A stretch of DNA of 64,000 nucleotides from Pelobates cultripes (taxonomy: Eukaryota > Chordata > Amphibia > Anura > Pelobatidae): NCBI GenBank assembly GCA_933207985.1, contig OW240918.1:23844538-23908537 (forward strand), given 5' to 3'. The notes below the pieces were generated by a model, which did no database searches, had not been told where the DNA came from, and saw only the letters and a list, made by a program, of their open reading frames with translations. Below are positions 33,541 to 46,746 of the stretch, piece after piece (within the stretch, counting starts at the first letter, position 1; each line of letters starts with the position of its first letter). The position numbers and the translations under genes are program-made.

Positions 33541-33626
33541 GGATCATATGTTGACTGGCTAATGGCTGCTTGGAGACCTTGAAGGATCATATGTTGACTG
33601 GCTAATGGCTGCTTGGAGACCTTGAA
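33541..33626 (+). repeat. Exact 43-bp tandem duplication
   Basis: The unit starting GGATCATATGTTGACTGGCT occurs twice without difference (33541-33583 and 33584-33626). Perfect identity suggests a recent event. Confidence 0.95.
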
Positions 33627-35785
33627 GATTAGACCTGTATTTCACAGCCTACTGATACATTCTGGCATGACCTGACATTTATCTAGATTATTCTACATTG
33701 TCCCCCACATTCTGAGTTACCAACTGTATTTTCTCCCTTACTACCTTTTCAATTCAGATTATCCCTTTAGATTGTACAGCACTTTGTATAAAATTACTAC
33801 AGGTAATAGAGTAACAGCCACAGGCATGGCTTGCCCTGCTGACATTACCTATCATCTATCTGAAGCATAACGTGATTAAAGGATACATTTGGTAAAGAGC
33901 TCTTGATCCAAGAACTATATAAGAACTGTTAAAAAATAAAATGTAAAAGTAATAGATAAACTGTGATGATGTTTAAATCACCAATGGTATACATACCATG
34001 ATGGCCTTTTCTACATTTTACATGTTGCTTAAATGTACACAAACATCTGTAGTGTACAAACTTGGCAATACAGGTGTACACCAGGCCTCCCAACTGTTCC
34101 AATGTCAGCAGGACAGTCATGTCTGTCCACCATCATAACTTTTTTCACTGGTGCCCTTCTTTTAAGGATAACAGGGATCATCCCCCAAAAAGTGTAGAAA
34201 GAGCACATCATTAGACGTGTTTGCAGAACACTCAAGGTAGTGGAGGTCAGTGCACCACCTCCTTTTAACCCGCCCACTGAAGTCCCAAGTTGTTGGGAGG
34301 AATGGCACACAATGCATAAAGGAATCGGAAAATGGACATGTATTCATGTTTTTTTGACCATATCGCACATTTATGCAATTATGAAAAAAATGCTATTTTG
34401 ATGAGTGATCTTTTCAATGGATTGTTTAACTCACTAAATCTCACTAAAAATGCTACACCTGTTTGCGAAATCCAAAATAACGGTGTGTGTGTATTTATAT
34501 ATATCCATTGTACAGTTTATTAACAACCTACAGCATATGTCGGTTCCGGCACACCTCAGCTGACTTTTTCCTATCTCAGGTTTGCTAACTACAATCTTAT
34601 TTCATGTCATATTCCATGTAGCCCCAAACACAAATATATATATATATATCCACGAAGAAAGGCACACGCTGGGCTTTTTGAAGAAAATTATTTGTCTTTA
34701 TTCATAACTCATGGGTTACAGCAAATCGACGTTTCAGTCATACATATATACTCACTATTACTCACTATTATCACTGGCACTGTACAATCAAGAAAACAGA
34801 CAGTACAATACACACAAATAAACAAAGATATATATATATAAACTGCCTTGAGACAAGTGTATGTTTCTTCTAGCTCTACCAGCAATGAAAGAGTTAAAAC
34901 CTATATATCTAGATTTCTATTGCATTTTTGTCTTCTGATGCCTGGGGAGAAAGGGAAGGGTTGCTATGAATGACTGCAGATCTGCTGTTTAGCCAAAGAA
35001 ACCTTTTTTTCCACAGAAATGGTATGGTTCCACGTGACACCTCCAGTGTATATTCCAGGCTCTTATTCCTGTGCGTGCAGGACTGCCTGATAAGCACAAT
35101 TTTCTCAGTGGGGGGATGGGGCAATCTCATTTATTAGAGTGCGTAGTTTTGGAACACATTTGGGAATTTGTTTTGCAAACACGGCATACTGTGCGTTTGG
35201 CCCTGTTCTGAAGATGATTTAGTGGTACAATCCCTCTTGTCTAACTAAGTAAGAAGCAATTTCTGTAAAAGTGCTGGCGTACAATAACAGGAGTTACAAT
35301 CCACAGCCGAAGAACAGGATCCGGCAATGTTAGGATAACTTTAGCAGGACATGTAACTGTGGACTACGGTCTCATGTTGGTCAGACAGATAGTAAAGACG
35401 GGCACTCGTTACTTCCATTGCTATATACTCAGATTTCCATTACGCAAAGCTTTTTCACTTGAGCCCAACTTAGCAAGCATTTGGCAAATTTGGGGATCTT
35501 ACAGGACTTTTGACCAAAGTAGGAATTCAAAGTGAATTTCGAATTCAATGTAAAAATATCAGAACTGTAAACTTTTTCTAAGCCAGATATACTTCCAGCC
35601 TGGCTACTTTGACCTTAAAGGCACACTATAAATATAGGGAAGCCCAAATGCTTGCGCATTACATCTTTGTATCCTAACACTATAGTGTTCTCTTAAATAT
35701 GAAATATAAAATTGACTTTGAATTATTACCTTAGTAAATAACCCATTGGTGATGACAAACCACTGAAGTCTGCACAATTGATGAC
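33627..35785 (-). other. CACNB4: CACNB4 5' intron segment
   Basis: Contains a CCTCCCAACT-type miniature element on the reverse strand at about 34084-34300 and an interspersed repeat with ATCGACGTTTCAGTC near 34640-34745. Otherwise AT-rich with no exon seen. Confidence 0.65.
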
Positions 35786-36567
35786 ATAGGCGTGCGCACG
35801 GGGTGTGCCAGGTGTGCCTGGGCACACCCTAATCCCCGTGGCACGCCTGTGGTTTGAGTCCTGCAGGAACAGTGTTTTTTTTGAGCAGGAATGCTGTTCC
35901 TGCAGACACTCAGAGCCCCCTGTCTCACCTCTTGCCCCTGTCATGGGGAGGGCAAGAGGTGATGGATAACCCCCCCGCTGTCTGCTCTCTGCTCTCTGAT
36001 TCCTCTCGCCGCGCGCTGATGCCGGGAGCCGGAATATGATGTCATATTCCAGCTCCCAGCTACAGCAGACAGCCCGCGCGGCCAGAGGAAGCAGAGAGCA
36101 GACAGCTCCCTCGCCTCGGCTGAGCTGCAGAGAGGCGCCCGCCCCACTGGACCCCAGGGACAAGTCCACGCCAGCACTCCAGGTAGGAGGCTGGGTGGAC
36201 ATTTTTTTTAAATTAAAATATAATAATTTGTATGTGTGTGTGTGAGTGTGTGTGTGTGTGTGTGTGTGAGTGTGTGTGTGCGTCTGTGTGTCTGTGTGTG
36301 TGTGTGTCTGTGTGTGAGTGCGTGTGTGTGTGTGAGTGTGTGTGTCTGTGTGTGTGTCTGTGTCTGTGTCTGAGTGAGTGAGTGAGTGAGTGTGTGTGTC
36401 TGTGAATGTGTGTGTGTGTGTGTGTGTGTGAGTGTATGTGTGTGTCTGTGTGAGTGTGTGTGTGTCTGTGTGAGTGTGTGTCTGTGAATGTGTGTGTGTG
36501 TCTGTGAGTGTATGTATGTGTGTGTGTGTGTGTGTCTGAATGTGTCTGTGAGTGTGTGTGTGTACGC

Positions 36568-36599
<32 letters not shown>

Positions 36600-36600
36600 G
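35786..36600 (+). repeat. GC-rich module 3 with palindrome and TG array
   Basis: Starts near ATAGGCGTGCGCACGGGG, then TGTGCCTGGGCACACCC. A palindromic core GGGAGCCGGAATATGA / TCATATTCCAGCTCCC sits at about 36023-36057 around a TGATGTCA variant of the CRE octamer. CACTGGACCCCAGGGACAAG and CCAGCACTCCAGGTAGGAGG follow. From 36233 to 36560 runs a TG/TGAG/TCTG array, ended by ACGCATATATATATATATAC and ACACACACACACACGC. The long His/Thr-rich reverse frame across the array is not a gene. Confidence 0.8.
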
Positions 36601-39600
36601 CAGAGCCGGCGCTATCTGAGTATGCCATGGGAGATAGAAGTTTTTATTTCCCAGTTCAATGATTCATATTATATGGACAGTGGAAGTTCTGCCAGGAAGA
36701 AATCATATGACCCTGAAGTTTGAATAGCAAATAGAGACACTACAGGACCAATCACGGAGCTACTCCATCACCCTAATTTAATTGAATGATATGATTAAGC
36801 GCTACTTTTACACTGCAGAGAGATGCTCAAACGAGCTCACAATCTAATAATTAGAATTCTTTAAATTGGATGAATCTTGGAAAATGTAGTCTGAGCATAT
36901 CTGGATGAGAGTAGAAATACAAATAAACAAAAGTTGTTGTTTTTTAAAATCAGTGAGCGGAATACACAAGTGCAGATTATCAAGATTTAATTACATTATC
37001 TGTTATTTTGAGAGAATTCCAATTTTTCCATCTATTTTTACAAGCCATCTTCTCCTAAGATAGACAGACAGATTGTATTGCCTTAAATTAGTATACTTTT
37101 ATTCATTTGTAGTAAATAAACGTATCAAAGTTCATCGATTCTTCTTCCATCCACTAATCTGCTGGGTTGTCCATTGCTATTGCTGGTTAAATCTTATCTA
37201 TTACCCTGCATTAAATAAATCATGTCATTTGACAAATACAAAACCACAACGTATCTTAACTGAAATGATGTAAACTTAACAAACACCTCGGCAATTTGAC
37301 AGTACCCTTCCTTACGGAACAAAATATATTTCACTGCATTGACTCTCCAAAATATGTGAGTGAGGAGATCTGGTGAGCAGCCAAGACCAGTTTATTAAAC
37401 AGACTGTTCTAACGTTCTTCGCTGACAGGCTATGTTAAGGTGATTACAAGCTCAAAGAGATAGGTTGGACATTGTCCATCACTAATAAAATACCAGCACC
37501 AGAAAAATGCTAACCAAAAGTCAAAGCAGACCTTAATGAACATTTAACGTGTACATTAGCGAATAAACTTCTTCTCAATAAGCTAATACTGGCTTGATGA
37601 AGACCCTAACTGTGGGTCAAACAGTTGCCTATTTATGGAACCACAAGAAAGGGATCACAAGACATTAAGAAGAGGTGTGCTAATAATTTTATTTTATCCT
37701 TTCTAATATTGGTCATCAGAGATGGGACTAGAGGTCTTTGCACCCTTGTGGAAATTACCTCAAGTGCTGGCTACATTTTAAGCATTTGAATGTTAGAATT
37801 ATAGCCAAAGGCATTTTTTTTTGTCCTTAAAGGGATACTGTAGGCAACAAAACAGCTTGGGACGATGGCCTGTATGTGGCTTAAGACCGGGGACAGTCTG
37901 TGATGCCAGGAGAGCCGATGCCTGCAAACAGACCTCGAGGCCAGTTGGCATTCTCTCTGATGACTTAGAAGTCTTGGGTTGGTTGGCAGGGAGACAGGAG
38001 GTCCTTGCCATCTCTCCCCTGCTCTGGCATAAAATTATTCTGGCAAGGAGTCAGATAGCGTCTCAAGACACCTCCTAACAGTACAGCCTAGCATGGTGTT
38101 GATGTCCTTCTCTCTTTCTTTGAGATGTTTTGTTTTTATCATCTTCCTCGTTTAAGAGTTTTATATTACACCCGTGAGAATACTGGCTTATGTGATAGAC
38201 GGTCAGTGTTATTTTTGCGCAGATAACATGTCAAGGCTTAGCCTAGTTCTACAATAATGAACCTGCTTAAAGACTCCTTAGGATGTTCACTATATGCCCA
38301 GTGAATGTTATTACTGTTTACTTTTATTTATGCATAACATTTTCATTTGTGTCGAAACATTAGTGATTATTCTATTTGGATGACTTATTTGCCTTGTAAT
38401 GACATACATACTTGCAGCCATGGTATATGGCCTATGTTTCATTATATCCACTCAATAAAAAAGTTGATTGACAAAATTAAATAAAATTACATATATATTT
38501 ATATATATATATATATTGTAGTATAAGTTCATTGTTACAAAAATGTTGAGGTTGCTGAATTTGCTAGGTTTTCAATTGTCCTGTTAAAGTAACCTCTTTG
38601 TCAGGACTGTGATCGCCTAAACCTCAGTGTTTCACGTAAGGTTTAGCGCCCTTTTTCAATGAACCGATAACAGTAAAAAAAAGTATCAGAACGGTGGGAT
38701 TGTGATCACTAGGGTTAAAACAACAGTTAAACAATTATGGCTATGTTTTTGCTGCCATTGAGTCCTAGATCGCTACCGGGGGGAATCCAGTGCTTAACTA
38801 ATATTGTTCAGTGACTGTGGTGGTTAGACATGGCACACCAGCTGTTTGTAAACCACATATCATGCTATAAAAGTCTAGTCTGGCAGGGCATCATGTTTAT
38901 GAAACATGGTTTAGAAACATCTCAGAGGAATTTGGGGTTCTGTCCTTTTATCCCAAGTATGTTCCTGTATGTTCTGCAACTTGCAGTTCCACACTTTTCA
39001 AGAAGAGATTTCATAGTCCATGACCCCTTCTAATATTATATATTATATTATGCAAGTGGGTATTATTTTACCCCTTACATAGTGCACATGGAAGAGATAC
39101 TACTATAGAAAGGAGGGTGGGAAGTGGCCGGCATAATAATTCTACTCTAAACATGCTGCCACAATTGGCACAACAATTCCTTATAGCCTCTACAATATAT
39201 TCCCAAACAGTCACAACCCAGAGAATCACCAGAGAGAATAATTAACGGAGTCAAACAATGCCAATCAACATTATTAACTAAAAATCTAAGGTATTTTCAA
39301 TTTATAGGCCATAACAGCCAAAAAGGAAACATAGCTGACTTGAAAAATGATTTCTGATAATTCACACTTTACTGAATAATCTTGTAAGAGGTTACTTTGG
39401 TGATCTGTAGGGCTGGCATTTCAGCAAAAGACATTCTGAGATGATATTTAAGATTCCATCAGCTCCTCAGGATGTAGCCTTGCAGGAAGCCATCTTAGTA
39501 CAGCCTTCTGAAAATCATGTGACAATTTAACTTGTTTCAGTTGTAACAGAATAGAGACATTTTTCTTTAAAAAAAGATAAAAAATAAAAAGCTGCAGAGC

Positions 39601-40186
39601 ATTACTGTTTTATATAACTGAATAATCTGGCATTTTCATGTTTTCATGTTTAACATGATTTCCAAGATGTAGAATGGTATCACTCAGTATGTTATGTTGT
39701 TTCTAGGCTTTTTAGATTTAAGGAATAATATAAACATATCTCCGTCTTCTCACCATGAGCTCCCAAGCTACACACCTATAATTTCGCACGTAGTGTGTTT
39801 GTGAATGCAGCTTTTTGATGACTAAAAAAGCTCTACAGAAATGATCTGAAAATGTTGTTAACCCCATGTTGTCAGAAGGGACTGGAATCTGAATGGCCAT
39901 ATCTGAGTTTAATACATTAATGGGTATAAAATGTAGTGTGTACCATGCCCTGCTTCTCCCCTCCCTTCTTCTCCCAATCTATCAGGGCTTTATCATATCC
40001 TGCTGATTATTTGTATAGAAATCTCTTCCTGCAAGCATTATAAAGGTCTTTATTGGCATCCACTGCTGAGTAACTTGATACTGAAGTCAGTCTGAGATGC
40101 CTCTACAGTCAAGTAACAGTTGGTGAATTGCTAAAAAAAAATGAAGGCACCTTGAGTGGCTATTTAATATTCTAAAATGTACTTAA
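36601..40186 (-). other. CACNB4: CACNB4 5' intron segment
   Basis: About 3.6 kb intron. Holds a generic repeat with TTAAGCGCTACTTTTACACTGC near 36790-36860 (split: TTAAGCGCTACT, TTTACACTGC), a GATGAAGACCC...GGGTCAAAC structure at 37593-37622, and a TATATATA run near 38488-38516. No exon seen. Confidence 0.65.
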
Positions 40187-40679
40187 AGTGACACTATAGT
40201 CACCAAAACAACTTTAGTTTAATTAAACAGTTTTAGTGTATAGACTGTGCTCCTGCAGTTTCACTGCTCAATTCTCTACCATTTAGGAGTTAAATCACTT
40301 TGTTTATGCAGCCCTAGTCATACCTCCTTGCATGCGACTCACACAGCCTTCCTAAACACTTCATGTAAAGAGTCATCTAATGTTTACACTTCCTTTATTG
40401 CACAGTTTGTTTCATTTAGAATTTATTATCTCCTACACTTTTAATAGCTTGCTAGACCCTGCAGGAGCCTTCTGTGATTAAAGTTCAACTTTAAGAGCAG
40501 GAGATACAAACTTTTAAAGTAAATTGCATTTGAGTGTCAGTCACATGCAGTGGAGATGTTGCTAAAACAAAAGTGATTTAACTCCTAAATCACAGAGAAT
40601 TGTGCAGTGAGACTTCAAGCATGATATATACACAACTGCTTCATTAAGCAAAAGTTGTTTTGGTGACTTCAGAGTCCTT
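40187..40679. mobile_element. TTAA-flanked miniature element
   Basis: Begins AGTGACACTATAGTCACCAA after TTAA (40183-40186) and ends TTGTTTTGGTGACTTCAGAG then TCCTT before TTAA (40680-40683). Arms are inverted over more than 60 bp: AACTTTAGTTTAATTAAACA pairs with the right-arm TTCATTAAGCAAAAGTTG. Non-coding. Confidence 0.8.
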
Positions 40680-40683
40680 TTAA

Positions 40684-41783
40684 CTCATCTTCAGAAAGAA
40701 GGGTCATAATTAAAGATAGTTCATTCATTACATAAGCAGTCATTTTAAAATATTACTCACTGTGCAGAAATTACTAAAATATAAATAGCCAGATTCTGAT
40801 AAATATGTTATTCTTCTAATAAAAGTATAACAGACTCACATTATATTGATCCTTGTGTTCCGTCAGAGCAAAAATGGGCTCAGGGCTTACCTTTTGTTTA
40901 AATTTTATATAATGTCTAGAGCTGTATTTTTACAAAGAAAGTTGCTCAGAACACAATCACTGTGAGGACCCACAATGGTCGTCTCCCAATCTTTACACAA
41001 TCAAAAAAGTTGGTCGAACTTTTAACTCCACCTGAAGCCATTATTTGCATCTGCACCCAACAGATGGGCATTGACGGCACTGAACTGATTGTATTTGAAT
41101 ACCAATAAATCCAACCTTCTTTTGGTTTAAGGGCAGTCTGAGCAGCATAACCACCAGAGATCAGTATAGTGGTTATGTTGTTGAGAGTCTATGTGGGGCC
41201 TTCTCCAAAAATTAGGGCTCTGTCTGGCACCCAGAGATTTCTACCCTCCACATTACTAATGTCAATTTCATCCAATCTAAAAAGCAACAACAGGCTGAGA
41301 GTCTGGGCTTAACAACATGGATCCACACACTGCTCCTAGACCACCTCATCACCCAATATGCACATTATAGTCTTAAAAACGATGGGAAGTTTCTCTGCCT
41401 GGTGAGCACAAATAAGTGAATAAGTGTATATGCCGTGCATTAGTTTCTCTGTCTGTATTTTGACATCCTTTGAGCATCCATCTGTGAGAGTGTGTCAGTA
41501 TATTTGTAGATATGCGTAAGCGTAAGTCAGTATGTACATCTGTATGTATATATTTGTGTTTGTAGGTGTGTGCCCATGTATGTGTGTATCTATGTTTTAG
41601 TTTCTATGTGTGTGTTTGTATGGTTTGTACGTGTGTCAGTTGGAAGGCCAGCGATCCTGCAGTAAGAAACCAGTAAAAGAGATTGTATGGGGCACCGAGC
41701 CACCAGCCCTGGGTTTATACAAACATCTGCCAGCCCTTTAATTACACTGTCTTTAATGTTGATTGAAGTTTTTTTTTTTTTAT

Positions 41784-41818
<35 letters not shown>

Positions 41819-42339
41819 GTTATCGCTATTTTTCTTGTTTAAAGGGGGGTTCGACACATTTTTTGTTGTTTGCTCTCCCTAGCTTTTATGAGGTTAATAC
41901 CAGGAGACGGGCTACCTTGTATCTATCTGTGTTTCCCAGTCTGTGTCAGTATGCAGTCCACCTCCCACCCCCACATTTCATCAGCATATCCCTTTAGAAT
42001 ACTGCCCACTCTATGGGAGTGACAGCAGCATGCTGCGAAGATGCTATGAGATGGCTCATCTCAAGATATCTCTCATATAATTATTCTGCAAGCATTCCGT
42101 TCCATAATCTATTGGGATAATTCTACCATTCAAAGTGCGTGTTTCACATTTAACTCCTGGAGGAATGAAAACTGAGCATTGTTTAATACACCGATTCCCT
42201 AACCAATTTAATGTTTAGAAAATGAATCATGAAACCAAGGGGTACTAAGGGGTCTCCTAATTTGAAGAGTAATTATTACCGGGTACTCCCCTTTGTTCCT
42301 AAGATGGCATGTGTCCTTAAGGGGTTAAACCTGCAAGAA
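40684..42339 (-). other. CACNB4: CACNB4 5' intron segment
   Basis: Unremarkable apart from TG/TATG-rich sequence at 41500-41640, an (AT)n run at 41787-41816, and a right-half CCTTAAGG palindrome fragment at 42304-42327 (GTGTCCTTAAGGGGTTAA). Confidence 0.65.
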
Positions 42340-45300
42340 TAGTTTTTTAAAATTTTTATTTTAATGTTTAGTTATTTTTCAAATCAATAAGAAATCAGGG
42401 GTACAGAAAGAAAAAAAAGGGAAGACATTATACATATATAAGGTGATGTCAAGCCATTATACAGAGCATATTATACACAATTTGATTAAAATTTTGGTTA
42501 CAATCAGGGAATATGATCAGGCAGTGAGTAGTGGGTCTAGGGTGTCAACTCTATTTCCAGACTCCCTAGTTTGCTTTGCCGGTGTCTGTCCAACTGCCCT
42601 CTGGATCCTTTATGATGGTGTATTAGCCAGCTGTCCGATATGGGGAGCTATGTAGGTTCTAAGTGTGTGAGTTTGCATATCATGTTATCTCCTTTCCCAT
42701 AGACCTGCTCCACGGAGTCAGCCCAACTTTACCTCCTGCTCTATATGTAATATTCTATTGGTGAGTCAGTAATCCTACTCAATCTCATGTTACTTCTGCA
42801 ATGCCGTGGCTTGGTATAGCGGATGGGGTAGGTGAAATAGAGTGTGGTGGGGGGAGGAGGGGAGAATGTCCTATATCTCATGTCCTATGTGAGTAAACAG
42901 TTATTTCGCTATTGTAGTGCTGCTCGACAATTCCTTTATTTCCAATGTTCTAACCAGGGCTCCCATGTTCGGAGGTATGCCACACCTTTAACATCTACTG
43001 ACCAATGTAGATCCTCTAATTCCCTCATACTCTCTACCCTGTTTAGCCATTGTTCCTTGGTGGGAATTTGGGTCTGCCGCCAGAATACCGGGATTAATGC
43101 ATTGGCTTCTTTCAGCAGAGGCCCAACAGTTTTTGAGTGTGGCAGTTCGGGAGTGAGTTCGGCCAGCCTAATAAAACCTGGGATTGTGTCAGTTTATTTG
43201 TCAGAGGAAGTGGTACCTCAGTTTACGAATTTAATGCGTTCTCCAGGACGTTTCGTATTGCGGAAAATGAGCTGTCATGGAAACCAGCCCACAATGCAGA
43301 ACACACAGTAAAAGGCATGCAAATGACAAAGCTCAGCTCCCTACCCTTCCACCACTTGAGAAATGCACCAAAAAAGTTCCAAAAAGTCCCAAAACCACTA
43401 CAATAAATTTCCAGAATGGCTCCAAAACTTGATGCAAAAACTCCAACACCTGCACACTTAACACCACGTGCTATCCACAGACTCCAGCATGCACGGGGCG
43501 GTGCTATGAGCATCTCAGGCCCAATGCATCCTGGGGAAACTTGCTTCGTATCGCGGAAAAAAATTGTAAACCGAGGAATTATTTTCAATGGATTTTCATT
43601 TGAAAACCGAAAATTATGTTAACCGAGATGTTTGTAATCTGAGGTACCACTGTATGTCTTCTATGGTCAGTATTATTTGTCCCAGGTAAGGTCTAATCAG
43701 TCTGCAAAACCACCATATATGTTCCATGGCCCCGTTCCTCCCCACATCTCCAACACCGGTCGCTAAGCGCAAGCCAGAACCTGTGTATTTGCATGGGGGT
43801 TCTATACCACCTAATTGCCCATTTGTAAAATTACTCTCTCCTGGATAAGCTAGTGGAAAGAGTCATCGCCCATACTCCAACCGTCAAATGTATACGGAGG
43901 CCTTGCATCCATTTCATCTGGAATGTCATATCATTGTGTTTGGCAGAGTCTGCTTGCAGTAGTTTATACATTTTGGATAGTGGGACCCACCAGAGGGAGA
44001 GGGACCCACCAGGCCCATAGAGAGTCTCAAAAGGAGTTTGGTCACTAATCTAGCTTAGGGGTATTACCCCCTTATGTAAAAAGTTCTTAAATTGGGAGAG
44101 TCTCATGACTTCCAATAGTGTTTCTTGTCTGTCTGACCTCCTAAGGTCCATGATTTCCGCAGGGGTGTCATTGGTTAGTACCTTGTCAATGGTCAGGTTG
44201 CTATCTGCCGTCAGGAACGCTAGAATGGCACCTTGTCTATTGTTAAAGTCCGGGTTTAATGCCATTGTAAAGAGTGGGGACAGGCCAGGGCCAATTTCCA
44301 CTTGGTTTTATGGTGTCTCAACTTCGCCAGGATATGGTGTATGAGCAGGTGGGGAACATGGGAGATCCTGTTTAAATGGTATGTTTGCAAGTAGAGTGTG
44401 TGTAGAGGTACTTTAGCAAAACTCTGCTCTAACTCATACCATGATTTTTTTCTTGTCGTATGTCGTCCACTCCAGGACTCTCGTAAGGAGGGCTGCTATA
44501 TAATACCTATACATATGGGGTAGTCCCAGGCCCCCTCTGCTCCTGTCATTCATCAGTGTGGTGTATGCCAACTGTACCAGTTTGGATTGCCATATATAGG
44601 AAGTAAAAATCTACCTGAGGGACTTGAAAAAGCTGTGTGCTAATGAGATCGGTAAAGCTTGAAACAGGTAGAGTAGTCAGCCTGATATCATCATTTTAAT
44701 TATGTCAGTCCTACCTATCATGGAGAAATGCTTAATTTTCCATTTTGTCAGATCTCTACGTATGTTTCCAAGGAGAGGGAGGTAGGTCAGTTTAACTAGG
44801 TCATTGAATGTTCGGGTGAGTCGTATACCCAAGTAGGGGAGTCCGGTCTCATTCCACTTATATGTGAGTGTGGTCTGTATGTGAGCCTTCAGTTTCTCTG
44901 GCATGGCCACCCTGTCGAATGCATTCTCAGCGTTGATTGAGAGTTATAGCATGGGTGTTTTGGTTACAGTCACTCCATGGAGCACATTCAAGACTTTGGT
45001 GGTTTTGTGCCTGGCCTCTCGGCCCAGGACAAACCCCGCCTGATCAGGGTGGACCAGTCCAGGTAGAAGAGGCTTGAGTCAGTTAGCAATAAGCTTTGCG
45101 AACATTTTCAGATCCAGATTATTAAGGAAATGGGTCTGTAGCTACTGCAGAGTGTTGGGTCCTTCCCTGGTTTAGGAATCACAGTTATAGCTGCACGTAG
45201 CATCGGAGGGGGAAGTTGTGCTCCAGGAGCCATAGCATTTACTGCTTTTAGGAAGTGAGGGCTAAGGGAGGATTCGAATAACTTAAAGTAGCACGCTGTA

Positions 45301-46180
45301 AGGCCATCTGGACCCGGGCTTTTCCATTTTGGGGGAGTTTTGATTACTAATGCCGGTTCTGTATCTGGGAAGGGTGCTTCCAACTGCTCTTTTAAGTGAC
45401 TGGATATTGTACAGTGCAGGTTGGATGCAATGTATTCAGTTACGTCAGCAGGGTGGCCCTGGGGTGGGCCGAGGTTATATAGGCTTTGGTAATAGTTTTG
45501 AATGTGGTAGCTATAGTGTCTGTGGTCATGTGCGGTGTCCCATCATTCCCCTGTATCTTCGAGATGAAAGCTTTCTGTTGTTTGGCTTTAAAGGCTCTGG
45601 CCAAGAGTTTTCCACTCTTGTTCCCATGTGCATAGAAAGTACCTCTAGTCAGCTGTAATGCTCTATAAGCTCGTAGTGTTAGAGTGTTGCAGAGCTCTAC
45701 TCTCAAGGCTGTCAGTCGTCTGAGAGACTCACTAGTAGGGTCAAGTTTATGAGCAGCTTCCTCAACTTTTATAGCATCTGTCAGGGTATGTATTTTTGCC
45801 ATGCACTCTTTCTTAATTCCCCCCTCCCCTATTTGATGAGAATGCCCCTTATTACACCTTTATGCGCTTCCCATACCCAGGGGTCACTGCTCTCACCTTT
45901 TGCGTTCATGGACATCCTCCACAACTCGTAGGCCATCCAACAAGGACTCATTTAGCCTCCAGCCCGTACTCCGTAAGATCTCCCCCTGAATTGATATGCT
46001 TAAGAAAACCGGGGCATGGTCAGACCACATGATAGTTCCTATCATGTTCCATGAAGAACATATCTAGCCTAGAGTAACTGCGTGCAACATGTGAATAAAA
46101 AGTGAAGTCCCTTTCCTAGGGGTGAAGTAGCCGCCAATAGTTTGTCAATTGGTGCATGTGTAGTATATTTGAAAGTAAGG
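42340..46180 (-). pseudogene. Decayed L1-like LINE (ORF2 remnant)
   Basis: Minus-strand non-LTR retrotransposon, broken by frameshifts and stops. In gene order: an endonuclease remnant with SDHAPVF (about 46000-46035, the L1 SDH box); linker with KLLARAFKAKQQKAFI (45440-45802); reverse transcriptase start with WKSPGPDGLTACYFKLFE, LPPPMLRAAITVIPKPGKDP and SSYRPISL (45108-45383); then HPDQAGFVLGREARHKTTK and LSINAENAFDRV (about 44910-45110). Directly after AFDRV it jumps to a late segment with YLGIRLTRTFNDLVKLTYLP and KIKHFSMIGRTDIIKM (44677-44910), so the block that would carry the catalytic YADD is deleted. A T/A-rich 42340-42365 marks the poly(A) end. Certainly inactive. Confidence 0.85.
43209..43651. 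mobile_element. Miniature DNA element nested in the LINE
   Basis: Terminal inverted repeats AGTGGTACCTCAG (43209-43221) and CTGAGGTACCACT (43639-43651), 443 bp. Internal duplicated words TTCGTATTGCGGAAAA and TTCGTATCGCGGAAAA. It interrupts the L1-like 3' portion, so it is younger than that LINE. Superfamily not determined; target duplication not obvious. Confidence 0.75.
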
Positions 46181-46260
46181 TTCTCTGTTGGGAGAGTGAA
46201 TCTTTAGTTTTTGTTGTGCTATTCTCTGTGTGATCTAAGACTATATTGAGAATGTTTACA

Positions 46261-46674
46261 TTGTAGAGTAAAGTCCACCTCTACTGGCTTTAAGTATGAC
46301 AGCCACTAGAGGCACTTCCACTGCACTGACTGAGTAAAACTAGGTAATGTGACACATAAGCTCCATAGCAAAGCATTGATTCAATGCATTCCTATGGGAA
46401 AGTGTGAATGCGCATGTGGTGTCTGCGGCACATATGTATTAGGTTACAATACTCCCCTATGGGGAACATGGGATTGGACCATGCTGGAGAAGACCCTGCC
46501 TACTCTGTGACATCACCTGAGAAGGAGACGTGAACAGCGCCAACAGAGCCTCGGTGTAAATCTGTATTCATTTTTTTTTTTTTGCACTGGTCGAGTGAAC
46601 TTGCCAACAAGTAGGGTCTGTGACACTACAGCGTTAGGAAAACAGATTTGTATTCCTAACGCTATAGAGTTCCT
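46261..46674. mobile_element. Probable TTAA-type miniature element
   Basis: Ends CTAACGCTATAGAGTTCCT before TTAA (46675-46678). The internal block GACAGCCACTAGAGGC is shared with 6650 and 59300. The left end is not clearly defined. Confidence 0.5.
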
Positions 46675-46746
46675 TTAACTCTGATAATTGAGTAGCAGTT
46701 CTCCCATTGACATCTACATGGAAACTGATATTCAGTTACCATTGGT

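Noticed and set aside
35726..36628. 300-codon His/Thr-rich frame on the minus strand
   Set aside because: It arises from the TG array of GC module 3 and continues through unrelated module sequence.
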